Below are positions 7,179 through 15,392 of a stretch of DNA of 64,000 nucleotides, piece by piece. The translations under genes and the position numbers were made by a program. Below the pieces are notes generated by a model that ran no database searches, was not told the DNA's origin, and saw nothing but the letters and a program-made list of their open reading frames with translations. Positions within the stretch are counted from its first letter, which is position 1; each line of letters starts with the position of its first letter. Origin of the DNA: Rufibacter sp. LB8 (GTDB taxonomy: Bacteria > Bacteroidota > Bacteroidia > Cytophagales > Hymenobacteraceae); contig NZ_JADALJ010000001.1 in NCBI RefSeq assembly GCF_014876185.1, positions 2,647,501 through 2,711,500 of the forward strand, given 5' to 3'.

Positions 7179-9455
7179 TTATTGCTTCACTACCCGCAGC
7201 ATGGTCTGCTGGTCTGCGTACCGAACCTGCACAAAATAGACACCAGCGGGCTGTCGCTGCAGAGTCACTTCTTCTGACTGCCCCGCTTGCACCTGTACCT
7301 GCTGGGTCATGACCTGTTTCCCGCTGCTATGGAACACGGTGAGGTGGGCCGTGCCTTCCTGCAGGTAAGTTCCCCGCAAAGAGAAGCTACCGCTGGTGGG
7401 GTTAGGATACAGGGCCAGGCTGGCGGTTGGGTGCGTGGCGCCGGGCGCCACGGCAATTGCCTTTGACACCGTGGTGGTACCGTCAAAATCTGTCTGGCGC
7501 AGCCGCAGGTAAATGGTTTGCCCCGGGTGCCCCGAAATCTTGTGCTGGTACACACGCGTCACCTGGCTGTTGCCCGCGCCTTCCACCTGGTCCCCTACCG
7601 GCCTGAAAAGGTAGCCGTCAAGGCTTTGCTCCAGCTGAAAAAAGGCGTTGTTGTCTTCTGAGGCCGTGGCCCATTCTACCTGCACCTGCCCGTTGGCCCG
7701 TTTGGCCTTGAGGTACAGCAAAGACACGGGCAGTGGCACCGCACCCGGCCCGTCTGGTGCCAGCATGGCAAACGGTGAGAACGAGGTAATACCGGTCCTG
7801 GTCATGCTGTATTGTCCGTTGGCTAGGGTGGCCCTGCCGGCGGGCAGCCTGTCCCAGGTGCCGTTTTCATAGTGCGCCAGGTAAATATTGTCTTCTTTGA
7901 AACCCCGCAAAGTGTCAGAAGCCTGCCAGTAGAGCGTGATTTCCATGTTGGAGCCACCTTTCTCCTTTTCGTCAATAAACCAGGTTTTGTTCACGGCCTT
8001 GGTATCTATAAGTACGCCCTGCGGTTCATCATTGAGGTAACCGGTGTAGAGGCTGTTGATAGCGCGCACGCCAAAAGTGTCTGTGACGCCGCTGGTCAGT
8101 TTGAGGGAGATGGGCGTGTACTGGGAATTCCCCACCGGAATTTTGGCCGACTCCCCGGCTTTCAATTCTACCCGCACGCGGCCTTTGCCCTGGGTCTGAA
8201 TGTAGCTTTGCGCGTCATGCTCAGAGAATTTACGATGGTCTTTCATATGCAGGTCAAAATCGCCCAATGCTAGCTTTCCACCGCCTTTAATCTTCAAATG
8301 TCCGGTTACCACGGTTTTGCTTTTCAGTGTTTTCACTTGCCAGCCCTCAATCTGGAGGTTTCCGTACGTAACCGTGGCAATGTCTTGCACATCCATGGCG
8401 CCGTACACAACGGTACTGCCCGGTGCCACCTGCCCCAACGTAGGCAACTCTTTGTTATTGATATACAACGTGGCACTGTCCAGCACGTCAACGGTACCCC
8501 TAAAGGTGAACGCAGCCGGAATATTGAACACGGCCTTGCCCGTTAACACCAGTTTAGCCGAGGCAGGTAAGGACAGATTAGAGGTAAGAGAAGTAGCCTG
8601 CAATCTGGCTTGCGTTAGCTGGAACTGCTGGTTCTCCCCGGCAAGACTGCTGGGGCTGAACCCAGTTAAATCTGCTTTGGAAGACCAGGTGCCCACATTG
8701 TCTAAGCTGCCGGTTGGTTTGGAGTAGAAAACCAGATCCTTCACGGCTTGCAACTGTACGTCATCTATGGCCAAATCATCGCGCTTATTTTTAGCCGCGA
8801 ACTGGTTGGTCCACCGAATGAAGATTTCCTGGCCGGGCTGCAGCAGAATGCCCCTTATGGGGAACTGCTTTTTGATGGTCAGGTTAGCAGGCAGATTTCC
8901 ATCCAAGACATCTTTGTTCTTAACAAACGGCGAGGTGGCATTCATAGAATCCAGGGAAATGTAGCCTGTTTCTGTGAGTGTGGCAGCGCCCACTTTGTAG
9001 GAAACCAGCATGGTAGAACTGGCGTTGCCCTGGGAATTATTCCATTGCTTCACGGTGTAGTTGAGCAATAGGTGCCTAATAGGCTCATTAGTGTTGTTTT
9101 TAACCTTAATTCCCCAGTAAACGTCACTACCAGAGGTCATAACAGCCCCAAATGATCGGTTTGTTTCTGTACCTACCCCAAAACTGGTGACACCATTGGT
9201 GGGGTTGGTTCCGTCTGATGGCTTAATGGTGGAAAGGTCGTACCCATTTACAGTTGTTTCTGCGTACCATCCGGGCAAAGAGGTATTGTTTTGCCAGGTA
9301 GTTGAGGGCGAGGTTGAGGTAGGCAGCGAGTTAAAATTCTGTGTGTAGGTAAAGGGCAGGGACCCGATGGTCACCTGGGCGTTTACTTCGGCCTTGGGCA
9401 AAAGCAGTATGCTTACCAAGCATAACATTTGATAGGGGGAGTACAAATGCTTCAT
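7179..9455 (-). CDS. T9SS-sorted secreted surface protein
   Basis: 758 residues from ATG 9455 (MKHLYSPYQMLCLVSILLL), chosen because a signal peptide follows at once and ends near VNAQ; longer starts at 9476 and 9548 only add residues before it. The N-terminal region around residues 25-230 has a jelly-roll-like look of choice-of-anchor type domains (LPGWYAETTVNGYD, YWGIKVKNNTNEPI). The middle is repetitive beta structure, and the C-terminus carries a Por-secretion tail (LYPNPTSGSFSL ... VYFVQVRYADQQTMLRVVKQ), the signal for the type IX secretion system. It is probably attached to or released from the cell surface; the binding target is unknown. Confidence 0.88.
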   Translation of the reverse strand: MKHLYSPYQMLCLVSILLLPKAEVNAQVTIGSLPFTYTQNFNSLPTSTSPSTTWQNNTSLPGWYAETTVNGYDLSTIKPSDGTNPTNGVTSFGVGTETNRSFGAVMTSGSDVYWGIKVKNNTNEPIRHLLLNYTVKQWNNSQGNASSTMLVSYKVGAATLTETGYISLDSMNATSPFVKNKDVLDGNLPANLTIKKQFPIRGILLQPGQEIFIRWTNQFAAKNKRDDLAIDDVQLQAVKDLVFYSKPTGSLDNVGTWSSKADLTGFSPSSLAGENQQFQLTQARLQATSLTSNLSLPASAKLVLTGKAVFNIPAAFTFRGTVDVLDSATLYINNKELPTLGQVAPGSTVVYGAMDVQDIATVTYGNLQIEGWQVKTLKSKTVVTGHLKIKGGGKLALGDFDLHMKDHRKFSEHDAQSYIQTQGKGRVRVELKAGESAKIPVGNSQYTPISLKLTSGVTDTFGVRAINSLYTGYLNDEPQGVLIDTKAVNKTWFIDEKEKGGSNMEITLYWQASDTLRGFKEDNIYLAHYENGTWDRLPAGRATLANGQYSMTRTGITSFSPFAMLAPDGPGAVPLPVSLLYLKAKRANGQVQVEWATASEDNNAFFQLEQSLDGYLFRPVGDQVEGAGNSQVTRVYQHKISGHPGQTIYLRLRQTDFDGTTTVSKAIAVAPGATHPTASLALYPNPTSGSFSLRGTYLQEGTAHLTVFHSSGKQVMTQQVQVQAGQSEEVTLQRQPAGVYFVQVRYADQQTMLRVVKQ

Positions 9456-9548
9456 ATGAATGTTTAAAGAAAGTGACATGATAATTCTGAGTGTTACATA
9501 AGCTTCGGGGTTAAGTACGGTGGCAAGTAAGCAGATAGATTTTAACAA

Positions 9549-10085
9549 TTCATCCTATTTTTACTTTGTATTTTTCCATTATATAGCCTTGCCGCTTGAA
9601 CTAACATCTTTGGTATTATTATATAAAGTCAATTATAAATTGCTTAAATAACATCATCAAGGCTATTAATTTAAATAATGAGACTAATCAAATATTAAAT
9701 TTAACAGCTACGCTTTTTATAATTATTGTTTATTTATTCCTATTTCTGATTATATCTTGGACAGCCTCAAAATCAAATTAAAATAATCCTATAATTATTT
9801 TCTCTTTATTATAAAATTTATATATATATAAACTATATATTATCCCTTATCTACAATTCTGGCCACAGCCGTTCTACCATTTTCTAGTATAACCCTGAAA
9901 ATCAACTTCGTTTAGACTATGGTTATAGGGGATATTTTAGGTTTTCATAGCCTGATTAGCAAGCACTTTGCCGGTGGCCGTGTAGATGCACTATCTCACT
10001 GTCAAGAACTTTTAATGCCCACGGGATTGGGACTAATCACGCAGGTTACTCAGTGTCATTCAATTCAGAAAGAGGGAGTTTGAAA
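9549..10085. other. AT-rich gene-free stretch
   Basis: From about 9549 to 9850 the sequence is strongly A+T-rich, unlike the surroundings, with TATATATATAAACTATATAT near 9820; it is likely the upstream region of the T9SS gene. From 9850 to 10085 I see no gene. A leftward 17-codon string ending at 9937 (IYTATGKVLANQAMKT) resembles the end of a T9SS tail and may be a gene remnant. Confidence 0.4.
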
Positions 10086-10126
10086 TCCGTTTTCGGGCTC
10101 ATTTCTGAAAACGGGGCCGAAAACGG
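10086..10126. repeat. PAL40 palindrome
   Basis: CCGTTTTCGGGCTCATTTC arm intact, other arm ACGGGGCCGAAAACGG; 120 bases beyond the next leftward stop, with a terminator in between. Confidence 0.8.
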
Positions 10127-10200
10127 CGATGAACCTGGAGCGTGTTGGCCAGGTCTGTTTAGGTGCCAACGAAATGGTGCTACACCTCACAGATGGGCAT

Positions 10201-10223
10201 AAAAAAAGGCCCGAAGGCCTTTT
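10201..10223 (-). terminator. Intrinsic terminator of the hydroxylase gene
   Basis: AAAAGGCC / GGCCTTTT stem with a 4-base loop; on the minus strand it is followed by a run of seven T, 24 bases beyond the stop at 10247. Confidence 0.75.
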
Positions 10224-10246
10224 CTCTCACTATAAGTCTGTTCTGA

Positions 10247-10864
10247 TTATCGCTTGCGCTCTGGCATGGTGCCCAAGATGTAGTCCCATAACGGCGACGA
10301 AACGCCGTAGGCGCGCTCCGGGTCTTTGTAATGGTGAATGCTGTGGTGAATCCAAAGCGTCTTCAAAAAGTTCTTGGGCGGCGCGTAGGCATGCACCGCG
10401 TAGTGCACAAACAGATACAGGGCATAGCCAAAAAGGAACCCCGCCACCAGCCCGAACACCAGTGAACCAAACACCAGCTTGAACACAAAAAAGAAAAACG
10501 ACGCAATGAACAAGCTCACAATGGGCGGCATGGCCAAACGCGTTTTGTCTTTGGGGTAGTCATGGTGGTTGCCATGGAACGTGTACTGCACCTTGCGCTT
10601 GAACTCATTGGTAGGCGCCATGTGAAAGATGAAGCGGTGCGCCATGTACTCCACCAGCGAGAAAATCAGCCAACCCGCCAGAAATAAACCTACCGCCGAC
10701 AGCACATCTAAAAAGCCGTACGTGAAGCCGTACACCAATAGGCCGGTGGCAATGACCAGGAAAATAGAAATAGGCAGTGCAATATGCGTATGGGTCATGC
10801 GCTCCAGCACCGGATTCTTGAAAATAGTGGCAGATCCTTTATGACTCGGTTTCATAGCTTCCAT
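10247..10864 (-). CDS. Fatty acid hydroxylase / sterol desaturase superfamily membrane protein
   Basis: Integral-membrane di-iron oxygenase; by family resemblance to fatty acid 2-hydroxylases it would hydroxylate a lipid acyl chain, perhaps of a sphingolipid or ornithine lipid (substrate inferred). 205 residues from ATG 10864; the internal ATG 10855 is an alternative. Visible histidine boxes: HRFIFH, HGNHH, HYAVHAY and HHSIHH, spaced between hydrophobic segments as in the superfamily. The end (AYGVSSPLWDYILGTM) is the usual C-terminal signature. Shikimate kinase lies upstream on the same strand with a very short gap to the open frame, so the two are probably co-transcribed. Confidence 0.88.
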   Translation of the reverse strand: MEAMKPSHKGSATIFKNPVLERMTHTHIALPISIFLVIATGLLVYGFTYGFLDVLSAVGLFLAGWLIFSLVEYMAHRFIFHMAPTNEFKRKVQYTFHGNHHDYPKDKTRLAMPPIVSLFIASFFFFVFKLVFGSLVFGLVAGFLFGYALYLFVHYAVHAYAPPKNFLKTLWIHHSIHHYKDPERAYGVSSPLWDYILGTMPERKR

Positions 10865-10939
10865 AAGTTTATAAAATCGGTTCTCTCCTTTGAAACGCCC
10901 AAAATTAACGAAAATATATGAAGCTACCCTGAACAATGT

Positions 10940-11494
10940 TTACCGACCGGCTTGCATCAACGGCACCAAGGCCTGCGCAGCTTGGGCAACAGACAGCCCA
11001 TCTACCTCTAAAATAACAGGTGCCTGCGCATAAAACAATGCCCGCTGGGTTAAGGTTTCGGCTAAAAACGCCAGTAATTCCTGCGGTGATTTGTCTCTGA
11101 GCAACGGTCTCACCTGCAAATCTGTTTCTGTTAACCTTGTCACCAGTTCCTGGGGTGCTACCTTTAAGTATACCGCCAAACCAGCATCCAGCATAAAGGC
11201 CATGTTGTCATGAAAGCAGGGCGCGCCCCCACCGGTAGCCAGAATTACATTCTCTTGCAGGTTTTTCACGCGGCGCAACGCCTTCGCTTCGGCCTGCCGG
11301 AAATACGCCTGCCCTTTCTGCGCGAACACCTCTGCGATAGACAAACCCTCCTGCTCTTCAAGCAGCGTGTCCAAATCCAGGAACTGATACCCCAACTCCG
11401 CTGCCAATACCTTCCCCACCGACGACTTCCCGGAGCCGGGCATGCCTACCAGGAAAATACAAGAAGGTGTTGAAGTTATGTAAGACGAAGTCAT
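10940..11494 (-). CDS. aroK: Shikimate kinase
   Basis: Phosphorylates shikimate at the 3-hydroxyl with ATP, fifth step of chorismate synthesis. 184 residues, about 10 longer at the N-terminus than usual. Walker A GMPGSGKSS at 17-25, the Asp pair of the shikimate site in FLDLDTLLE (about 38-46), FRQAEAKAL with the substrate-binding Arg (about 65) and the GGGAP loop at 88-92 are all present, followed by the lid region TDLQVRPLL. The start ATG 11494 is the only good option. Nothing else of the pathway is nearby. Confidence 0.93.
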   Translation of the reverse strand: MTSSYITSTPSCIFLVGMPGSGKSSVGKVLAAELGYQFLDLDTLLEEQEGLSIAEVFAQKGQAYFRQAEAKALRRVKNLQENVILATGGGAPCFHDNMAFMLDAGLAVYLKVAPQELVTRLTETDLQVRPLLRDKSPQELLAFLAETLTQRALFYAQAPVILEVDGLSVAQAAQALVPLMQAGR

Positions 11495-11526
11495 ATTTTT
11501 ATTAGGGCCAATTCGACCTTTATTAT

Positions 11527-11567
11527 TTTGTCATCCTGAAAGGACCTTTTGGGCTAGCTAGGTGGGC
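11527..11567. repeat. TCATCCTGA-family dispersed repeat
   Basis: TTGTCATCCTGAAAGGACC then TTTTGGGCTAGCTAGG. Relatives at 25321, 30391, 34212, 49461 (reverse) and 53432. Confidence 0.6.
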
Positions 11568-11582
11568 TTTTCGTGACTATTT

Positions 11583-11711
11583 GTACGGACAGGTCGCGAC
11601 CTGTCCACCACGCATTGCTGATTCACGCTTTCCCGAGAATCATTTTTACTTCCAAAGAAACTGCGAAAAGGCAACCTCAACGGAAGAGGATAGGTCGCGA
11701 CCTGTCCGTAC
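11583..11711. repeat. Inverted repeat of the GGACAGGTCGCGACC family
   Basis: Arms at 11583-11606 and 11688-11711, each containing the self-palindrome GGACAGGTCGCGACCTGTCC (one base changed in the right arm), flank about 80 bases. CGCATT and AATGCG words sit beside it. It fills much of the gap between aroK and the DoxX-like gene. Confidence 0.75.
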
Positions 11712-11738
11712 GAGGGGAATGCGTGGTGCAGATAATTC

Positions 11739-11778
11739 CCGTTTTCGGGCTCATTTCTGAAATCAAGCCCGAAAACGG
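11739..11778. repeat. PAL40 palindrome
   Basis: Left arm fully canonical; right arm TCAAGCCCGAAAACGG. Seven bases beyond the stop of the leftward DoxX-like gene. Confidence 0.9.
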
Positions 11779-11785
11779 AAATTCC

Positions 11786-12898
11786 TTACAGCAAACTTTG
11801 CACCTGCTGCAGCGTGGGCACATCATTGTGGTGCCATTTGCCTACCACCACACCGTTCTTGAGTAAGAGCAGACCCGGATTCGCTCTAATCACGGTTTTC
11901 AAAACCGTAGCATCAGCAAAGAAATACGGCGCGGCCAGGTTCACTTCATGCCGGAACACGTCAAACTCCTGGCTGCTGCTGGAGGTCAAGACCACTGGCA
12001 CCACCTTCGGGTCTTGGTTGCGTTCCAAGCCTTCCAGCAGGGCATTAATTTCTTTAAAACTGCCTGGGTTGGTTTTGGCCACGGTGTGCACTACCACCAG
12101 TAAGCGGTTGCCGAGGAACATTTCCTGCGTGAAATCGCCTTGGTCGTTCCAGACGTTGAAGTCGGTGATTTTGGGGCCGTCTTCCGGGTTTTGCGGCACC
12201 ATCTTCTTGAATTTGTAGGTGGTGTCTGTGGGGTAGGTGGTGAAGGTGTATTGCTTTCCGCCTTTCTCCATATGGTATTCATACCTGATGGGCGCGGAGG
12301 GTTTCATCAAAGCCGGAATATTGGCTCCCACTTTATAGGCCCTGAAATCGAAATAAGGCTCGTGAAGATACGCGTACACGCCCATGCCCACCGATAGAAT
12401 AACGGCCACCAACACCACAGCGCTGGCCGTTTTCGGGCTCCATTTTGGAAATGAAGGCAAAAACCGCTTCGTGGCCAGCAAGATAATCAGCAACACCAGC
12501 AAGATAACATCTTTGGTAAATGACTCCCATGGCGTGAGTTTGATGAAATCCCCGAAGCAGCCGCAGTCTGTTACCTTATCATATCTTGCTGAATAATAAG
12601 TAAGGAATGTAAAGAACAGCGTAAGCGCGAACAATAGCCACAGCACCAAATTGGTTCGCCAGCGCACCAGCAAGGCCACGCCCAAGACCACTTCCAAGGA
12701 ACTCAGAAAAATGGACAAGTACAGCGCGTAGGGTTTGAAGGCCAGAAACAGCGTGGAGAAGCTTACCGAAAAAACATCAAAATATTCTTCCAGCTTGATG
12801 GCGGTGCCCATGGGGTCGTTGAGCTTGATTAGGCCGGAGAAGATGAACAGACCGCCCACCACCAGCCAGGCAAACCTATTCAGCAGACGAGGCAGCAT
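11786..12898 (-). CDS. DoxX/BT_3928-like membrane protein with thioredoxin-like tail
   Basis: 370 residues, known in Bacteroidota genomes as the BT_3928 family; role undefined, and a link to thiol or quinone redox chemistry is inference. TM1 near 8-22 with the DoxX/MauE-like signature GLIKLNDPMG, three more helices to about residue 150 (with CGCFGD between TM3 and TM4), TM5 near 160-175, then a periplasmic domain whose end (FFADATVLKTVIRANPGLLLLKNGVVVGKW) looks thioredoxin-fold-like without CXXC. The loop between TM4 and TM5, FLPSFPKWSPKTAS, is encoded by an in-frame PAL40 copy. It overlaps the upstream DUF1599 gene by 23 bases, implying translational coupling. Confidence 0.87.
   Translation of the reverse strand: MLPRLLNRFAWLVVGGLFIFSGLIKLNDPMGTAIKLEEYFDVFSVSFSTLFLAFKPYALYLSIFLSSLEVVLGVALLVRWRTNLVLWLLFALTLFFTFLTYYSARYDKVTDCGCFGDFIKLTPWESFTKDVILLVLLIILLATKRFLPSFPKWSPKTASAVVLVAVILSVGMGVYAYLHEPYFDFRAYKVGANIPALMKPSAPIRYEYHMEKGGKQYTFTTYPTDTTYKFKKMVPQNPEDGPKITDFNVWNDQGDFTQEMFLGNRLLVVVHTVAKTNPGSFKEINALLEGLERNQDPKVVPVVLTSSSSQEFDVFRHEVNLAAPYFFADATVLKTVIRANPGLLLLKNGVVVGKWHHNDVPTLQQVQSLL
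12427..12466. repeat. PAL40 palindrome inside a coding sequence
   Basis: The only intragenic copy: CCGTTTTCGGGCTCCATTT then GGAAATGAAGGCAAAAACCG. It adds about 13 codons in frame to the TM4-TM5 loop of the DoxX-like protein. Confidence 0.8.
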
Positions 12899-13448
12899 GG
12901 TTTGGGTAGTTTAGTTTAATCAAACAGAAAACGGCGTAGTTGAGCATGTCACGGTAATTGGCCTCTACGCCCTCAGATACTATGGTTTGGCCGTCGTTGT
13001 CCTCAATTTGCTTCGTGCGGTAAATCTTCATCAAGATTAAATCGGTCATAGACTCCACACGCATGCTGCGCCAGGCTTCCCCGTAATCATGGTTTTTGTC
13101 CTGCTGCAGGCTGTGGGTTTGGCGTATCTGGTCTTCGTATAGTTCGCGCACGCGTTCCACGGGTAAGGCTTGCTCGGTTTCGCCCTGCGCCATTAATTGC
13201 TCTTGTATCAAGGCAATCACGCAGTAGTTCACAATGGCCACAAACTCAGAGGTGATGTCATCCTGAATCTTCTGGGTGCCTTTTTCCTGTATGGAGCGTA
13301 TGCGCTGGGCTTTGATGAAAATCTGGTCGGTGAGCGAGGGAAGCCGCAAAATGCGCCACGCGGTGCCGTAATCCTGCGTTTTCTGCAGAAACAGGCGCTG
13401 GCACGCATCAATCACGCGCTGGTATTCTTGGGCGGTTTGGTGAATCAA
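12876..13448 (-). CDS. DUF1599 domain protein
   Basis: 190 residues if started at TTG 13446-13448 (LIHQTAQEYQRVID). The only in-frame ATG is at 13532, inside a MITE-like repeat, and would add 28 residues encoded mostly by the repeat, so I reject it. The protein has two tandem copies of one domain: KTQDYGTAWRILRLPSLTDQIFIKAQRIRSI and, about 95 residues later, KNHDYGEAWRSMRVESMTDLILMKIYRTKQI; the conserved DYG.AWR is the family mark. DUF1599 has been linked to nucleotide modification, but no role is established. The downstream DoxX-like gene overlaps it. Confidence 0.85.
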   Translation of the reverse strand: MIHQTAQEYQRVIDACQRLFLQKTQDYGTAWRILRLPSLTDQIFIKAQRIRSIQEKGTQKIQDDITSEFVAIVNYCVIALIQEQLMAQGETEQALPVERVRELYEDQIRQTHSLQQDKNHDYGEAWRSMRVESMTDLILMKIYRTKQIEDNDGQTIVSEGVEANYRDMLNYAVFCLIKLNYPNHAASSAE

Positions 13449-13489
13449 CTTTTTCGCTTTACTTTTATAGAAACTGAAAAAATAGGTTA

Positions 13490-13649
13490 GAGCATGTTTA
13501 AATTTGTCTTTTGCGCTGCAAAATGGTATCAAATGAACCTGACTTCGCCATTTTTTCTCACCATAGCGGGGCTATGCTGCTCAAAAATGGCTTTGCCAGA
13601 ACCATTCGCTACCACCTTTCGCTTGCAAAACCAAAATTTAAACAAGCTC
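13490..13649. repeat. MITE-like element, copy 1 of 3
   Basis: 160 bases with terminal inverted repeats GAGCATGTTTAAATTT and its complement (one mismatch); flanks TTA and TAA. It contains no gene. It lies between the divergent DUF1599 and folP genes, 41 bases from one start and 3 from the other. Confidence 0.8.
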
Positions 13650-13652
13650 TAA

Positions 13653-14516
13653 TTGACCGCGAAAGATACACTTTTTTGCAAAAAGATTACCCTTAACTGC
13701 GGGGGCCGGTTGGTGGTGCTAGAGCAGCCTGCCGTCATGGGCATCCTCAACCTCACGCCAGATTCATTCTACGCCGGCAGCAGACTCAACGGCATAGAAG
13801 AAGCGTTGCGGCAAGCCGAAAAAATGCTCACCGAGGGCGCTACGTTTCTAGACATAGGCGGCTATTCTACGCGGCCCAATGCCCCAGAGGTTACAGAACA
13901 ACAGGAACTGCAACGCGTAGTACCGGTCATAGAGGCAATAACAAAGGCTTTTCCGGAGGCGCTGCTTTCCATTGACACGTTCAGAGCCACCGTGGCCGAA
14001 GCTGCTGTTTCTGCCGGTGCCTTGCTGGTGAATGACGTGTCTGGCGGAACCTTGGATGATGCCATGTTCGCTACTGTGGGCAAATTGGGCGTACCGTATA
14101 TTCTGATGCACATGCGGGGCACGCCGCAAACCATGACCAGCCTCACGCAGTATGACAACGGACTGCTGGAGGAACTGGTTTCTTATTTTGCCGTGCGGGT
14201 AGCCAAATTGCGCGAAGACGGCGTGAAAGATATTATCTTAGACCCAGGCTTCGGGTTTGCGAAAACTGTGGAGCAGAATTATCAGTTGCTGCGTAGGCTG
14301 AAAGAACTGCAATTGCTTGAGCTTCCGCTGTTAGTGGGTTTGTCACGAAAATCCATGACGTACAAACCACTGCACGTGGGCCCCGAAGAAGCGCTCACCG
14401 GCACAATTGCCGCCCACACCCTGGCGTTACTCAACGGAGCCGACATTCTGCGCGTGCATGACGTAAAGGAAGCCGTACATACCATAGAAATCGTAAAAAA
14501 GACCATAACCGCGTGA
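13653..14516 (+). CDS. folP: Dihydropteroate synthase
   Basis: Condenses 6-hydroxymethyl-dihydropterin diphosphate with p-aminobenzoate in folate synthesis; the sulfonamide target. 287 residues with all expected motifs: MGILNLTPDSF (29-39), DIGGYSTRPNA (67-77), DVSGG (about 108), LMHMRG, LDPGFGFAKT, GLSRKS and C-terminal LRVHDV. The start must be TTG 13653: the codon just before is a TAA stop that belongs to the flank of the adjacent MITE-like element, and no ATG occurs before the conserved core. The element therefore seems to have replaced the native start region. cdaA overlaps its stop by 4 bases. Confidence 0.94.
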   Translation: MTAKDTLFCKKITLNCGGRLVVLEQPAVMGILNLTPDSFYAGSRLNGIEEALRQAEKMLTEGATFLDIGGYSTRPNAPEVTEQQELQRVVPVIEAITKAFPEALLSIDTFRATVAEAAVSAGALLVNDVSGGTLDDAMFATVGKLGVPYILMHMRGTPQTMTSLTQYDNGLLEELVSYFAVRVAKLREDGVKDIILDPGFGFAKTVEQNYQLLRRLKELQLLELPLLVGLSRKSMTYKPLHVGPEEALTGTIAAHTLALLNGADILRVHDVKEAVHTIEIVKKTITA

Positions 14517-15343
14517 TTCAACTGTTTTCCATAGGGTTTTTAGAGATCAACTGGCTAGACGTCATAGATGTGCTGCTGGTGACGGTGCTCCTGTACCAAC
14601 TCTACAAACTCCTCACGGGAAGCGTGGCGCTCAAAATCTTTCTGGGGTTACTCTCCATCTACCTGCTCTACCTGATTGTGCGCGCGGCGGGCATGGAATT
14701 GCTCACTATCATTCTGGGGCAGTTCATGGGCGTAGGCGTGCTGGCTGCCATCATTGTATTCCAACCCGAGATTAGGCGATTTCTATTGATGATTGGCAAG
14801 ACCACCGCCTTCAACAATGACAAACTGTTCAAAGGCTTCCCGTGGCGCAAAAACGAAAACCCCGATAAACTCGCCATCACCCCGTTCATTGAAGCCGCTA
14901 AATCCTTGGCCGGCAAAAACACTGGTGCGTTAATTGTCTTCGCCAGAAGCTCTGAACTCCGGTACTTCGCCGAGTCTGGGGATGCCATTGACGCCATTGT
15001 AAGCAAGCGTCTGCTTATCTCTATCTTCAACAAAAACAGCCCGCTGCATGACGGCGCCGTGATTATCCAAGGCAACCGCATCAAAGCCGCCCGCTGCATC
15101 CTGCCCGTGACCGAAAGCAACGACGTGCCCGCCTCTATGGGGCTTCGGCACCGCGCCGCCATTGGCCTTTCTGAAGTCACCGACAGCGTGGTGCTGGTGG
15201 TCTCTGAGGAAACTGGCCAAATCTCCATCGTGCGCAACGGCGAAGTCAACCGTAACCTCTCCGCCGCTGACCTCCGCTCCAAACTCAACCACTACCTCTT
15301 TGACATTGAACCGAAAGTGGTGGAGAAAGTAGCTGCCGCTTAG
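14513..15343 (+). CDS. cdaA: Diadenylate cyclase CdaA
   Basis: Membrane-bound enzyme making cyclic di-AMP from two ATP, a second messenger for turgor and wall homeostasis. 276 residues. GTG start at 14513 overlaps the folP stop (GTGA), giving tight coupling. Three N-terminal TM helices (about 14-85) precede the DAC domain (about 110-260) with the catalytic DGA in PLHDGAVII and RHR in GLRHRAAIG. The folP-cdaA order is recurrent in Bacteroidota by my knowledge. No c-di-AMP phosphodiesterase is seen in the window. Confidence 0.95.
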   Translation: MIQLFSIGFLEINWLDVIDVLLVTVLLYQLYKLLTGSVALKIFLGLLSIYLLYLIVRAAGMELLTIILGQFMGVGVLAAIIVFQPEIRRFLLMIGKTTAFNNDKLFKGFPWRKNENPDKLAITPFIEAAKSLAGKNTGALIVFARSSELRYFAESGDAIDAIVSKRLLISIFNKNSPLHDGAVIIQGNRIKAARCILPVTESNDVPASMGLRHRAAIGLSEVTDSVVLVVSEETGQISIVRNGEVNRNLSAADLRSKLNHYLFDIEPKVVEKVAAA

Positions 15344-15392
15344 GTTTTGGTTAATTACTCTTTTCTGAAAGTAAGCAAACATTTAAAAAATC

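Noticed and set aside
9919..10083. 54-codon rightward frame (MVIGDILGFHSL...)
   Set aside because: Lies in a gene-free stretch, no ribosome-binding context, and the opposite strand offers a better explanation (decayed sorting tail).
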